Shown: positions 17,406-26,086 of the stretch, one piece after another | Numbering within the stretch: position 1 is the first letter of the stretch | Layout of the letters: each line of letters starts with the position of its first letter | Assembly: GCF_028745515.1 (NCBI RefSeq) | Contig: NZ_JAQZSG010000018.1 | Span: forward strand, 1-64,000 | Direction: 5' to 3' | DNA: 64,000 nt | DNA from: Paenibacillus thermotolerans | GTDB lineage: Bacteria > Bacillota > Bacilli > Paenibacillales > YIM-B00363 | The notes under the pieces: model-generated | The model's input: the letters and a program-made list of their open reading frames with translations, nothing else | What the model was told of the DNA's origin: nothing | The model's database searches: none | Translations under genes and position numbers: made by a program

Positions 17406-19226
17406 TTACAGGAGCTTTCCCGCCCTGTCAACCGACAACCCCGTTTCATCGGCTTTCTCGATATATACCATATCCCAGTATTCCAAGCTGGGAATCGTGA
17501 AGGTTACGTACTTGCCCGAACTGTCCGTCCCCTCCGAGAAGGCGAGAGGTTTGCTGGAGCCGCCCGCCACATCCGGCGAAGCGAACTGCACCGATCGAAT
17601 CGAACCGGCGCCGTAATAGTATTTGACCGGAATATTTCTTTTAATTTGAGGAGCCGGCTGATCCGCATTGCTGTCGCGCCAGCTCTTCGAGCTTACCCCA
17701 AGCAAATTGATGAAGTGAATGATGTCGCGGCCGTAGCCCGTTTTGGCAAAGGTCCACACCGTATCGGGAGCCGCGGCCGGGCTGTAAGGGACGCCGCCGA
17801 CCGCCACTTTGCCCGCGGAATGTTGTTGACCGTCCCGCAGCAAATTCTCGTACGCTACCAGAAAATCATAGTAGCTTTTCAATTTGCTTTTCAGCTCGTC
17901 GCTCATCGTTAAGAAACGCCTCGGCACAATTTCGCTGTGAAGCATCCGTAAATCGTCCCCAAGCTCAAAATGCGCGGCGCCGCTTGCAAACATCGCGGCA
18001 TCGGCTCTAAGCACGCCGTGCAAATTAAACTCTCCGGGGGATTGCTCCGTATACTTAAGCTGATGCCTATAGTTCATGTAACCTGCGAGCACAACCGGCT
18101 TCATCCCGTTGGCAGCCTTCATCGCTCTGTCCACAAGCTCCTTAATGTCCTGATAACCGCTCTGACCGTAAGATTCCCACAGCTCTACGAACAGCAGGTC
18201 CGCTTGGCTGGCCGCGGTTTCCTCAAGTCCATACCCGCCGTAATTGTTCATGACGACGGCGCCGCCCATTGCCCGTTTCGCACTGTTCACAAAATCCGCA
18301 TACGATTGCTTTACATTCGCCTGTTCCCCCGAATATGTATATACCGCGCCGGGATTTCCGAACGTATCGGCATGCCAGCCGTCGAAGCCTCTCGCGGAGA
18401 GGAGCTGCCTCTCGCGGGCTAGCTTATAGGTTTGCCAGCCGATGTCGGCAGGATGAAAAAATGCCAGCGTTTGACCGGTACGGCTGTCCTGAACGCTTAG
18501 CTGATTCGTACCGTTGCTTCTCTTATACAATCCCCATCTGGGATCAATGCCGCCATCTTGCTCATATCCTCGAGCGGCGGAATTCATGGCGCTATAGCTC
18601 AAGTTAGCCATATTGAAGCTCTTGGCCGTGCGAAGCGTGTCGGCAACGGTTTGCGCATCCGCCTCCCCGCCTTCCGAACCGTAATATTGCAGCGCATTAA
18701 TATGGAATGCTTTCAGCAGCTCCAGCCGCTTAACGGTGCTTACGCTATCGCGGCTTGCGAAATCCGACTGAAAGCCGTACCTTGGAAACTTGGTCCACGT
18801 TGAAGACACGTCTGCCGCCGTGTTCATGCGGCCCGTTACGTTCCCGAACCGGTCGCTTGCTTCCGCTTCGATCATGTACCCTCTGTAATCGTCCGATGGG
18901 GGACTCCAAACAAAGGAGACGACCGCCGTTTCCCCTGCGTTCACCGTATAGTACGACGTCTGGCGCGGACCCGCCTCGCGGTCCAGGTGCTTAAAGGAAA
19001 CCGTAACCGTACCGTTCCAAATGTTTACGCCGGACCGGTTTGCAAATCGGACCTCGATTCTCACAGGCTCTCCCGGACGGTACATCGCTTTATCAAGCGC
19101 AACCTCCGCGATCACGCCGCTTTGTTCGGATGCGCCGAGCGCGAGCGCTTCGGGCTGCGACGCGCCCCATGCGGAGACGACTAGCAAAACCAACGCCATA
19201 GTTGTGAAAAAAGCTCGGACGGACAT
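17406..19226 (-). CDS. Secreted GH66 dextranase-type enzyme
   Basis: A 606-residue protein with a signal peptide (FFTTMALVLLVVSAW, residues about 5-19), an N-terminal beta domain and a GH66 barrel. GFDGWHADTFGNPGAVYTYS holds the likely nucleophile Asp, and DLLFVELWESYGQSGY holds the likely acid/base Glu. GH66 enzymes are endo-dextranases or cycloisomaltooligosaccharide glucanotransferases acting on alpha-1,6-glucan outside the cell. No carbohydrate-binding insertion is evident, so a plain dextranase is favoured. The start at 19226 has AAGGGGGAG 4 bp upstream; an earlier ATG overlaps that site. Confidence 0.88.
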   Translation of the reverse strand: MSVRAFFTTMALVLLVVSAWGASQPEALALGASEQSGVIAEVALDKAMYRPGEPVRIEVRFANRSGVNIWNGTVTVSFKHLDREAGPRQTSYYTVNAGETAVVSFVWSPPSDDYRGYMIEAEASDRFGNVTGRMNTAADVSSTWTKFPRYGFQSDFASRDSVSTVKRLELLKAFHINALQYYGSEGGEADAQTVADTLRTAKSFNMANLSYSAMNSAARGYEQDGGIDPRWGLYKRSNGTNQLSVQDSRTGQTLAFFHPADIGWQTYKLARERQLLSARGFDGWHADTFGNPGAVYTYSGEQANVKQSYADFVNSAKRAMGGAVVMNNYGGYGLEETAASQADLLFVELWESYGQSGYQDIKELVDRAMKAANGMKPVVLAGYMNYRHQLKYTEQSPGEFNLHGVLRADAAMFASGAAHFELGDDLRMLHSEIVPRRFLTMSDELKSKLKSYYDFLVAYENLLRDGQQHSAGKVAVGGVPYSPAAAPDTVWTFAKTGYGRDIIHFINLLGVSSKSWRDSNADQPAPQIKRNIPVKYYYGAGSIRSVQFASPDVAGGSSKPLAFSEGTDSSGKYVTFTIPSLEYWDMVYIEKADETGLSVDRAGKLL

Positions 19227-19274
19227 ACGGCTCCCCCTTATCATTCAGCTATCCACATTATAAAGTATCGATAA

Positions 19275-19302
19275 GGCTGTGCGGCTATGTTCTGCCGCAC
19301 AG
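19275..19302 (-). terminator. Hairpin overlapping the stop of the receiver gene
   Basis: Perfect 10-bp stem GCTGTGCGGC / GCCGCACAGC; the TAG stop of the receiver gene lies in the loop. The minus-strand flank is CTTATCG, only weakly T-rich. Confidence 0.55.
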
Positions 19303-19668
19303 CTTACCTACAATCCTATAGAGCTGATCCACATCGATCGGTTTCGCAATATAATCGTCCACATCGCCGAAGGCGAAATCCTCGTGGACGCCACCGAACG
19401 CAAACGCGGTCATCGCGGCGATCGGAGTTCTTCTCCCCGCAGATCGTTCCCATTCGCGAATCATCCGAACCGTCTGCAGCCCGTCGATCCCCGGCAGCTG
19501 CATGTCCATTAAGATCGACGCATACGTCTCGGCGCATTGCTTCTTGAACGCCTCGAAACCGTCGCTGGCCGTATCGACGTCGTATCCTTCCTCCAGCAGC
19601 ATTAAGCTGATTACTTTCCGGTTCACCAAATCGTCTTCAACAAGCAATATTTTTTCCCGTTTATCCAT
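19285..19668 (-). CDS. Stand-alone response-regulator receiver (CheY-like)
   Basis: A 127-residue single receiver domain. The acidic pocket is in LLVEDD, the phospho-acceptor Asp in ILMDMQLPG, the conserved Thr in AAMTAFAF and the Lys in YIAKPID. There is no output domain, so it acts through protein contacts. It lies 70 bp after the PAS-GGDEF gene, suggesting it serves the cyclic-di-GMP module or a hybrid kinase elsewhere. The start at 19668 is chosen to match the domain edge; GGAGAGG lies 10 bp before it. Confidence 0.88.
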   Translation of the reverse strand: MDKREKILLVEDDLVNRKVISLMLLEEGYDVDTASDGFEAFKKQCAETYASILMDMQLPGIDGLQTVRMIREWERSAGRRTPIAAMTAFAFGGVHEDFAFGDVDDYIAKPIDVDQLYRIVGKLCGRT

Positions 19669-19737
19669 ATCCGGAAGACCTCTCCCAGCAAAAAAACGGC
19701 GCACAATCGTTACGCGCGCCGGTCCTCATTATAATGT

Positions 19738-21390
19738 TTAAAATAAATCCAAAGAAACTTCGACCCGGTTTTTTCCTTTTCTTTTTGCCGCATATAACGC
19801 CCTATCCGCCGCGTGAATCAGATCGTGCGTCTCGTAATGCAGCGGCGGAATAATCGAAGCAACCCCGAGGCTGATCGTGACTTTGTCGGATACCTGCGAC
19901 TTCGTGTGCGGAATTCCGAGCGTCTCCGTTTCTTGACGGAGCCGCTCGGCCACATGGCGCGCGCCGAGACAATCGGTTTCCGGAAGCAGCACGACGAATT
20001 CCTCCCCGCCGTACCGCGCAATGACGTCTCCCGGACGCTTAATTGCCGTGCTTGCGGAGATCGCGATTTTTTTCAGGCAATCGTCGCCTTTGATGTGTCC
20101 GTAAAAATCGTTATACGGCTTAAAGAAATCGATGTCAAACAAGATGAGGGAGATCGGCGTTTTGTTTCGTTTCGCCCGGTTCAGTTCCTTTGCCAGAATC
20201 GTATCGAAATATCTTCGGTTGGCGATATTCGTCAAGCCGTCCAATTGCGACAGCTTGTGAAGCCGCTCCTCCTCCAGCTTCCGTTTCGTAATATCTCGCA
20301 GTACGCCCTGTAAAATCATTTTTCCGTTATACTCAATTATCGTATTCGTCCCTTCTACATCAACGATCTTTCCGTCGATGCGGACGATCTTCGTCTCGAA
20401 GGTCGGGAACGTCTTTTCCCCTCTTTGAATCTGATCGATCGCTTTAATCATCCGATACCTAAGATCGGGATGTATGAATTGGATGACCTGCACTCCAAGC
20501 AGCTCATCCGGATGCTCCGCTCCGACAAGACGCGCGGCCGCTTCATTGCAAAAAATAATATAACCGTTGTCATGGATCACAATGGCGTCCGGGGATTGCT
20601 GAACGAGCGCGCGGTACCTCTGCTCGCTTTCTCCCAACTGAACAAACGCCTTCTTCCGTGCCGTGACGTCTGCGGCAATACCGATCACGCCGATGACGCT
20701 GCCGTTCACAATGCTCGGCGAAGCCGAAATTTGCAAATCCACTTCGCGGCCGTCCTTGTGAATGACCGTCAGTTCATAGCTGGACGAGCTGCCTTGAAGC
20801 AGCTCCTTTATTACATCCTTTGCTCTTCCTTGCTTTGTCGGATGCACCAACGGGAGAAACGATTTGACGAGCAGTTCCTCCGGCTTATAGCCTAATATCG
20901 GTTCGACCGCATCGTTGATTTCAACGATCGTGCCCGCAAGGTCTAAAGCAAAGCTGATATCGGGATTATTGTAAAACAAGGAACGGTAGCGCTGTTGGCT
21001 CTCTTCGAGCTTCCGCTCCGCCGATCGCTTGTCCGTAATATTTCTAGTAACTCCGAGCAAATATTCGGGCTTACCGTTATGATCGTAGAAGGGAACCAGC
21101 GTCGTCTCCGCAATCAGCGGCATCCCTGAGAAAATTACGTCCTCTTCGTATTTAATACGGCTTCTTTGTTCCATCGCTTCGCGAAAGCGCCCCATGACGA
21201 AATCGACTACCCCCGCCGGCAATACTCGTTCCGCCGCCTGGCCGATAATCTCTTCGGTAAATCCGGTAAATTTAAAATAAGCTGGGTTAGCCGATTCGTA
21301 AATAAACGACAGCTCCTCATTCACCTTTAGCAGAAAAATGAGATCATCCGTAGTATTTAAGAACAAGGCGGAGAGCATTTCTCGGTTCAT
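19738..21390 (-). CDS. PAS-PAS-PAS-GGDEF diguanylate cyclase
   Basis: A 550-residue soluble sensor enzyme. At least three PAS domains fill residues 1-375, each followed by a PAC-like strand region (EYLLGVTRNITDKR, VIGVIGIAADVTARK, GKMILQGVLRDITKRK). The C-terminal GGDEF domain has GGEEF in RYGGEEFVVLLPE and an intact inhibitory-site RPGD five residues upstream, so an active, product-inhibited cyclase making cyclic-di-GMP is expected. No membrane segment is seen. It is followed by the receiver gene and preceded by the HD-GYP gene, all on one strand. Confidence 0.94.
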   Translation of the reverse strand: MNREMLSALFLNTTDDLIFLLKVNEELSFIYESANPAYFKFTGFTEEIIGQAAERVLPAGVVDFVMGRFREAMEQRSRIKYEEDVIFSGMPLIAETTLVPFYDHNGKPEYLLGVTRNITDKRSAERKLEESQQRYRSLFYNNPDISFALDLAGTIVEINDAVEPILGYKPEELLVKSFLPLVHPTKQGRAKDVIKELLQGSSSSYELTVIHKDGREVDLQISASPSIVNGSVIGVIGIAADVTARKKAFVQLGESEQRYRALVQQSPDAIVIHDNGYIIFCNEAAARLVGAEHPDELLGVQVIQFIHPDLRYRMIKAIDQIQRGEKTFPTFETKIVRIDGKIVDVEGTNTIIEYNGKMILQGVLRDITKRKLEEERLHKLSQLDGLTNIANRRYFDTILAKELNRAKRNKTPISLILFDIDFFKPYNDFYGHIKGDDCLKKIAISASTAIKRPGDVIARYGGEEFVVLLPETDCLGARHVAERLRQETETLGIPHTKSQVSDKVTISLGVASIIPPLHYETHDLIHAADRALYAAKRKGKNRVEVSLDLF

Positions 21391-21511
21391 GACAACCGGC
21401 CCTTTCGTAATTCCTTCTAATTCAATTGTCGGCTAGTAATCTCACAATTTTAACATACCGACAATCGATATTCGAAAAAATATCAATGGTAATGTTTACC
21501 TCGGGCGTCCT

Positions 21512-22522
21512 TTATCCGGCAATCGAATCGATTGTCAGCTGCGTTTCTTTTCTCAGGTCGATGTAATCGCCGTTCACCTCGATAATCGGACGAATCGGAT
21601 CGTTCGGATGCACCATTATAACTTTTCCTATGCGGCCGTCGGTCAACTCTACTTCGTTGCCGACCGTCATCTCCATAATTCTTCGTACAAAAACGGATAC
21701 GATGGCAGGGTCCATCTTCCCGAAGCCCTCGTCAATAAGCTCTTGAATAATTTTATAGAAAGGGACCGCCTTTCGGTAAATCCGATTGGAAGTCATGGCG
21801 TGAAACACGTCGGCAACGGATACGATTTTACTGAAATAATCGATCTCAGTGCCTTTAATGCCGTTCGGATATCCTCGCCCGTCCTCCCGTTCATGATGCT
21901 GATAGGCAACGATCGCGATTCGGGGAGACAAGTCTTTCGTATTTCTCAAAATGTCGTACCCGTAAGCCGCATGCCTTTTCATTTCCGCATATTCCGCATC
22001 CGTATATTTTCCGGGCTTATTAAGAATCTGGTCCGAAATTTTAATTTTGCCGATATCGTGCAGCGTAGCCGCCATCGTCAGCTCGGAAAGCTCAGTCTCA
22101 TTAAGATCCAGCCATTTGCCCAGCATCGTGGACAACACGGCGACGCCGATATTATGACGGTATGTATAATCGTCTTTTGCTTGCAGCCCCGACAGCATCC
22201 CGTATAGGTCATGCGTTTCGGAGGCTTCGTACACGGCAGGCAAAATCGTCTCTTCCAACGAATCGACCGGCACTTTTCCGCGCGACTTGATGGTCTGGAA
22301 AATGTCGCGTATTTCCTCCGATGCCCGGGAGTACAACGTTTCGTTGTTTTTTTCCGACAGCATGTTCGCCTCAAGATCGGTCGCCTTCAACCGGATGCCA
22401 TGCTGTTCGAGCGTTTTTAAATGGGAGGCCGTCAACACTTTGCCTTTAGCGGCTATGATGATTCCTTTGTCGTTGAAAATATCTTTGCCCAGCGTTCTTC
22501 CAAGAAAACGGGCATGTATCAT
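21512..22522 (-). CDS. HD-GYP cyclic-di-GMP phosphodiesterase
   Basis: A 336-residue protein with a short N-terminal region and an HD-GYP domain. The HD motif is in ATLHDIGKIKISDQIL and the GYP loop in HHEREDGRGYPNG. Such enzymes hydrolyse cyclic-di-GMP to GMP or pGpG. The C-terminal 60 residues (VELTDGRIGKVIMVHPNDP) form a small beta domain seen in Firmicute members. Together with the adjacent cyclase it makes a synthesis and breakdown pair. A GAGGTGGACC site precedes the ATG. Confidence 0.94.
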   Translation of the reverse strand: MIHARFLGRTLGKDIFNDKGIIIAAKGKVLTASHLKTLEQHGIRLKATDLEANMLSEKNNETLYSRASEEIRDIFQTIKSRGKVPVDSLEETILPAVYEASETHDLYGMLSGLQAKDDYTYRHNIGVAVLSTMLGKWLDLNETELSELTMAATLHDIGKIKISDQILNKPGKYTDAEYAEMKRHAAYGYDILRNTKDLSPRIAIVAYQHHEREDGRGYPNGIKGTEIDYFSKIVSVADVFHAMTSNRIYRKAVPFYKIIQELIDEGFGKMDPAIVSVFVRRIMEMTVGNEVELTDGRIGKVIMVHPNDPIRPIIEVNGDYIDLRKETQLTIDSIAG

Positions 22523-22714
22523 AATAGGTCCACCTCACCATATTCCCTTCGATTACATAGGACTTTATATTTAATTATACAAAATGAAAATAATGTAAAT
22601 AGAATAATTGGCGCGCTTCAATTTTACTTAATTTTCATATAATTAGTAAAGTAATATTTGGAAATTATATAGTTGAACACCAAATTTAATATATATCGGA
22701 GGTAAGCTGCGCGA

Positions 22715-22900
22715 ATGAACAAGGAAATAGAGGATCAAACCGCATTTGAAACCGCCGGAATTCCGACGCCCGTAAATCAACAGGATATCGCGTCGACCGA
22801 TATGATCAGCGGAGCCGTAGCGGAAATCATCGACAATGTGACGGAACGCGTTACGGGGCGGACGGTGAAGTCACCGTCCTCAGCCAAAAAACGCAAGTAG
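22715..22900 (+). CDS. Small hypothetical protein, 61 residues
   Basis: No recognised domain. The protein is acidic at the start and ends in a basic tail (SPSSAKKRK). A GGAGG lies 12 bp before the ATG, slightly far, and a strong terminator follows within 6 bp of the stop. An 8-bp perfect inverted repeat (GACGGTGA / TCACCGTC) lies inside the last codons. It is divergent from the HD-GYP gene across an AT-rich promoter region. I consider it a probable real gene. Confidence 0.6.
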   Translation: MNKEIEDQTAFETAGIPTPVNQQDIASTDMISGAVAEIIDNVTERVTGRTVKSPSSAKKRK

Positions 22901-22905
22901 ACAAA

Positions 22906-22934
22906 AAGCCTCTGCCCTTGCGGGCGGAGGCTTT
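22906..22934. terminator. Bidirectional terminator
   Basis: Stem AAAGCCTCTGCCC / GGGCGGAGGCTTT with one wobble. It is flanked by A and T runs on both sides and separates the 61-residue gene from the convergent Gfo/Idh gene. Confidence 0.85.
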
Positions 22935-22954
22935 ACATTTGGAATATTACACTT

Positions 22955-24019
22955 CTATACGTCGTAACGGACTTCTTTGCCGGTTCTCGCGGATTCGTAC
23001 ACGCCGCAAAGAATTTTCATGATCTCCACGCCGTCCTCAACCGGGCTGATCGGCTTGTTCCCGGTTTTAACGCATTCGATGAAATGGTTGATTTCATTCT
23101 GGAACGCGCTGTTGAATTCGAACGATTTATGGTCCGTCTGCGGAGTGACGTTAAGAATCGTATCGTTCTTCTCCAACACCATTACAATTTCCGGATCGAG
23201 CTCGAAGCCGCCCTTATCCCCGAAAAGCTTCACCGAACCCTCATCCTTCTTCGCATGAAGGGTAAAGCTGGCGTCAACCGCAAGCGATGCGCCGTTCTCG
23301 AAGCGGATTAGTGCGTTGGCCATATCCTCAACGGTGTTTTGGGACGGATCGTAATCCGCCGCTTGATAGAACGAAAGATTTCTCACGTTTGCGCGGTTGC
23401 CCAGTTTACGGTATGTGTTGCCCGATACGGAAACGACCTTCGGCCGGCCCATGAGGTACCAGCAAATATCGATGACGTGAACGCCGAGATCAATCAGCGG
23501 GCCGCCGCCGGAGCGGGTAATGTCGGAGAACCAGCCGCCGGGATTGCCCAATCGGCGCAAGTAAGAAGCTTTGGCATAGTAAATTTCCCCGAATTCGCCT
23601 TTGTCAATAAATTCCTTAAGCAATCTTGCATTGGAGTCATAGCGGCGGACAAAGCCGACCTGAAGTATGTTGCCTGTTTCCTCAACAGCCTGCTGCACCT
23701 TTAATGCGTCTTCCACCGTGGTGCACAGCGGCTTCTCGCTAAGCACGTGTTTTCCGGCCTTCAACGCGGCAATGCTGATTTCCGCATGCGTATGGTTCCA
23801 CGTACAGATGCTGACGGCTTGAATTTCCGGATCCGCGAGCAGCTCGCGGTAGTCCGTGTATACCTTGGAAGCGCCGAAGCGCTCAGCCTTCTGCTTCGCC
23901 CGCTCCTCGTTCAAATCGCAAACCGCGACAAGCTCCGCATCGTTATTTTTAACGTAGGATTGCAAATGCATTTCCGAAATCGATCCGACGCCGATGACGC
24001 CGACTTTGACTTTACTCAT
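22955..24019 (-). CDS. Gfo/Idh/MocA family oxidoreductase (end of amino-sugar operon)
   Basis: A 354-residue oxidoreductase with the Rossmann motif GVIGVGSISEMHL, the catalytic EKPLCTTVEDALK and the substrate-side GGGPLIDLGVHVIDICWYL. It is the last gene of the five-gene run that starts with the MFS transporter, 33 bp after the epimerase gene. About 40 percent of residues appear shared with the protein at 15773-16834 by eye, so the two are paralogues with perhaps different substrates. It likely oxidises a sugar or inositol intermediate of this operon. Confidence 0.91.
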   Translation of the reverse strand: MSKVKVGVIGVGSISEMHLQSYVKNNDAELVAVCDLNEERAKQKAERFGASKVYTDYRELLADPEIQAVSICTWNHTHAEISIAALKAGKHVLSEKPLCTTVEDALKVQQAVEETGNILQVGFVRRYDSNARLLKEFIDKGEFGEIYYAKASYLRRLGNPGGWFSDITRSGGGPLIDLGVHVIDICWYLMGRPKVVSVSGNTYRKLGNRANVRNLSFYQAADYDPSQNTVEDMANALIRFENGASLAVDASFTLHAKKDEGSVKLFGDKGGFELDPEIVMVLEKNDTILNVTPQTDHKSFEFNSAFQNEINHFIECVKTGNKPISPVEDGVEIMKILCGVYESARTGKEVRYDV

Positions 24020-24052
24020 GTGAATAGCCCCTTTCGTATGATAGCCTCGATT

Positions 24053-24910
24053 TTAAGCCTCGTCCCACAGTCTGCGCGCGTTCTCAAGTCCGATCGCCGC
24101 GCCTTTCACGCAATCCTCCATGCCTTCGAACTCGATCGAAATATATCCGTCATAGCCGGACTTCTTGATGGCCGAAATGACGGCGCGGACATCGATGTCG
24201 CCTTGCCCGAAGATCGCGCCGCGCAAATAATTGCCGGCAACGGTCTGGAACCAGCCGGCGCCCGGGTTCGCGTACGACGGCCGGAGATAGAAATCCTTGA
24301 AGTGGACCATCGACGCGTGCGGAATCGTCTTCTTGACGGCGGCAACGGAGTTTTCGTCCGCGCACATGAAGTTGCCGACGTCCATCGTAATTTTGAAGTT
24401 GTCGCGGCCGACCAAGTGGTACAACCGAAGGACGCGGTCGCTGCTTTGGAGATGGAAGCCGTGGTTTTCCACGCTGGTCGTAATGCCGAATTTCGCCGCA
24501 TAATCGGCGATAGTGCGGCATGCCTTGGCGACCAGCTCCAGATCGGCTTCAAAGCGGTCGATCGTCGCTTCCACCGGCGGTCTGGAGGCGGCGTCGTGGC
24601 GCATCCGCTTCACGCCGAGCCGCGCGGCGACATCGACATGGCGCAGCGCCTTCTCGAGTTCGGCTTCGTATTGGTCAGGATCGACAAAGTTGCCGCCGAC
24701 GGCGTAGTTGGAAATATCGAGGCCTCTGGCCGCCGCCTTCTCCACAACTCGCTCCACGAGCTCCGGCTCATCGATGTTGAAGCCGAGACCCGGAACGATC
24801 TCAACATGCTCCCCGCCTTGATCCGCGATCCAATCGATCACTTTCAAAATATCCATTCTTCCGTCGTTCATGGCTCCGAAGAGACTGTACGAGCTGACTC
24901 CCAGTTTCAT
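24053..24910 (-). CDS. Sugar phosphate isomerase/epimerase (xylose-isomerase-like TIM barrel)
   Basis: A 285-residue TIM-barrel protein of the AP-endonuclease-2 superfamily. It begins MKLGVSSYSLFGAMNDGR. Metal-site residues are suggested by HVEIVPG, TSVENHGFH, TMDVGNFMCAD, VHFKDFY and SIEFEG, the Glu/Asp/His pattern of ketose 3-epimerases. It lies between NagA and Gfo/Idh genes, the common partner arrangement for sugar-derivative catabolism. Substrate unknown. Confidence 0.88.
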   Translation of the reverse strand: MKLGVSSYSLFGAMNDGRMDILKVIDWIADQGGEHVEIVPGLGFNIDEPELVERVVEKAAARGLDISNYAVGGNFVDPDQYEAELEKALRHVDVAARLGVKRMRHDAASRPPVEATIDRFEADLELVAKACRTIADYAAKFGITTSVENHGFHLQSSDRVLRLYHLVGRDNFKITMDVGNFMCADENSVAAVKKTIPHASMVHFKDFYLRPSYANPGAGWFQTVAGNYLRGAIFGQGDIDVRAVISAIKKSGYDGYISIEFEGMEDCVKGAAIGLENARRLWDEA

Positions 24911-24934
24911 CCGTTTATCCTCCCTATGCAGGTG

Positions 24935-26086
24935 TTATTGGTTTTGAAATACCATACGTCCTTCGATCATCGTCCAAAGCACTTCAAAGTCGTCGTTCAG
25001 CAGCACAAGGTCGGCATCGTTGCCGGGGGAAATCAATCCCTTCCGCGCAAGCCCGATAATTCCCGCCGGAGTGGCGGAAGCCATCTTGACCGCGTCGCCG
25101 AGCGGGATGCCGCTTGCCACCGCTTTGCGCAGCGCCTCGTTCATCGTCACGGTGCTGGAAGCAAGCGTCTGATCCTGGAGCCGGGCAACGCCGTTCGTAA
25201 CGGTAACGCGATGGCCGCCGAACATGTATTCGCCGTCTCCCATCCCCATCGCCTGCAGGGCGTCCGTGATAAGCACCATGCGGTCCGCGGTTTTTTCGCG
25301 GTACATGAGGCGGACGATCGCGGGATGCAGGTGAACGTCGTCGACGATCGCCTGCACGCTGACGTGCTCCTCTTCGAACGCCGCGATAACCAGCCCCGGA
25401 TCGCGGTGATGAATCGGTCTCATCCCGTTGAAGCAGTGCGTGACGTGGCTCGCCCCGATCGCGAACGCCCGCTTCGCTTCCTCGTACGTCGCGTCGGAGT
25501 GCGCAACAGAAACGACGATGCCGCGCTCCTTCAAATACGCGACCATCTCCATCCCGCCGGGCAGCTCAGGCGCCAGCGTAACCATGCGGACAAGCTCCCC
25601 CGCATGGGCCAAAATCCGCTCCATCTCTTCGATGCTCGGATGGCGCAAATATGCTTCGTTCTGCATGCCTTTGCGCTTTGGATGAAGGTACGGACCTTCC
25701 AGATGGATCCCCGCAATTAATGCGCCGGGCTCGTTCCCTGCCGTCTTCTTCACGCTGGAGATCATCCCCATGACGTCCTCCAGCGCGGATGATACCGAAG
25801 TGGCCAAGAAGGAGGTGCAGCCCGTCCCGGCGCAAGCGCGGGATACTTCCTCCACGCTGTCCACGGTGCCGTCCATCATGTCCCGGCCGCGCGCGCCGTG
25901 AATGTGAACGTCGATCATGCCGGGAATGAGCAGTCCTTCCCGCGCATCGATTTCCGTCTCGGCGTCAATCTCCGCGTGCGGAGGCGCTATGCCGACAATC
26001 GTCCTGCCTTCGATGACGACCGATGCGGGAAACGGCTCGTTGCCGCTCCCCGTTACAACTCTCGCGTTGCGAATGACTAACACCAT
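24935..26086 (-). CDS. nagA: N-acetylglucosamine-6-phosphate deacetylase (first of two)
   Basis: A 383-residue amidohydrolase. Metal and substrate motifs are IDVHIHGARGRDMMDG near residue 57, HLEGPYLHPKRKG, VAHSDATYEEAKRA, HCFNGMRPIHHRDPG and LITDALQAMGMGDGEY. It removes acetate from GlcNAc-6-phosphate or a related amide. The gene begins immediately after the ROK stop (TAAATG). A second nagA lies at 39786-40976 in the canonical nagB operon; this copy, linked to a ROK regulator, epimerase and dehydrogenase, may serve a different N-acetylated sugar. Confidence 0.93.
   Translation of the reverse strand: MVLVIRNARVVTGSGNEPFPASVVIEGRTIVGIAPPHAEIDAETEIDAREGLLIPGMIDVHIHGARGRDMMDGTVDSVEEVSRACAGTGCTSFLATSVSSALEDVMGMISSVKKTAGNEPGALIAGIHLEGPYLHPKRKGMQNEAYLRHPSIEEMERILAHAGELVRMVTLAPELPGGMEMVAYLKERGIVVSVAHSDATYEEAKRAFAIGASHVTHCFNGMRPIHHRDPGLVIAAFEEEHVSVQAIVDDVHLHPAIVRLMYREKTADRMVLITDALQAMGMGDGEYMFGGHRVTVTNGVARLQDQTLASSTVTMNEALRKAVASGIPLGDAVKMASATPAGIIGLARKGLISPGNDADLVLLNDDFEVLWTMIEGRMVFQNQ

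Noticed and set aside
23747-25720. Plus-strand frame of 657 codons
   Set aside because: Antisense to three well-supported genes (Gfo/Idh, epimerase, NagA); no domain or ribosome site.
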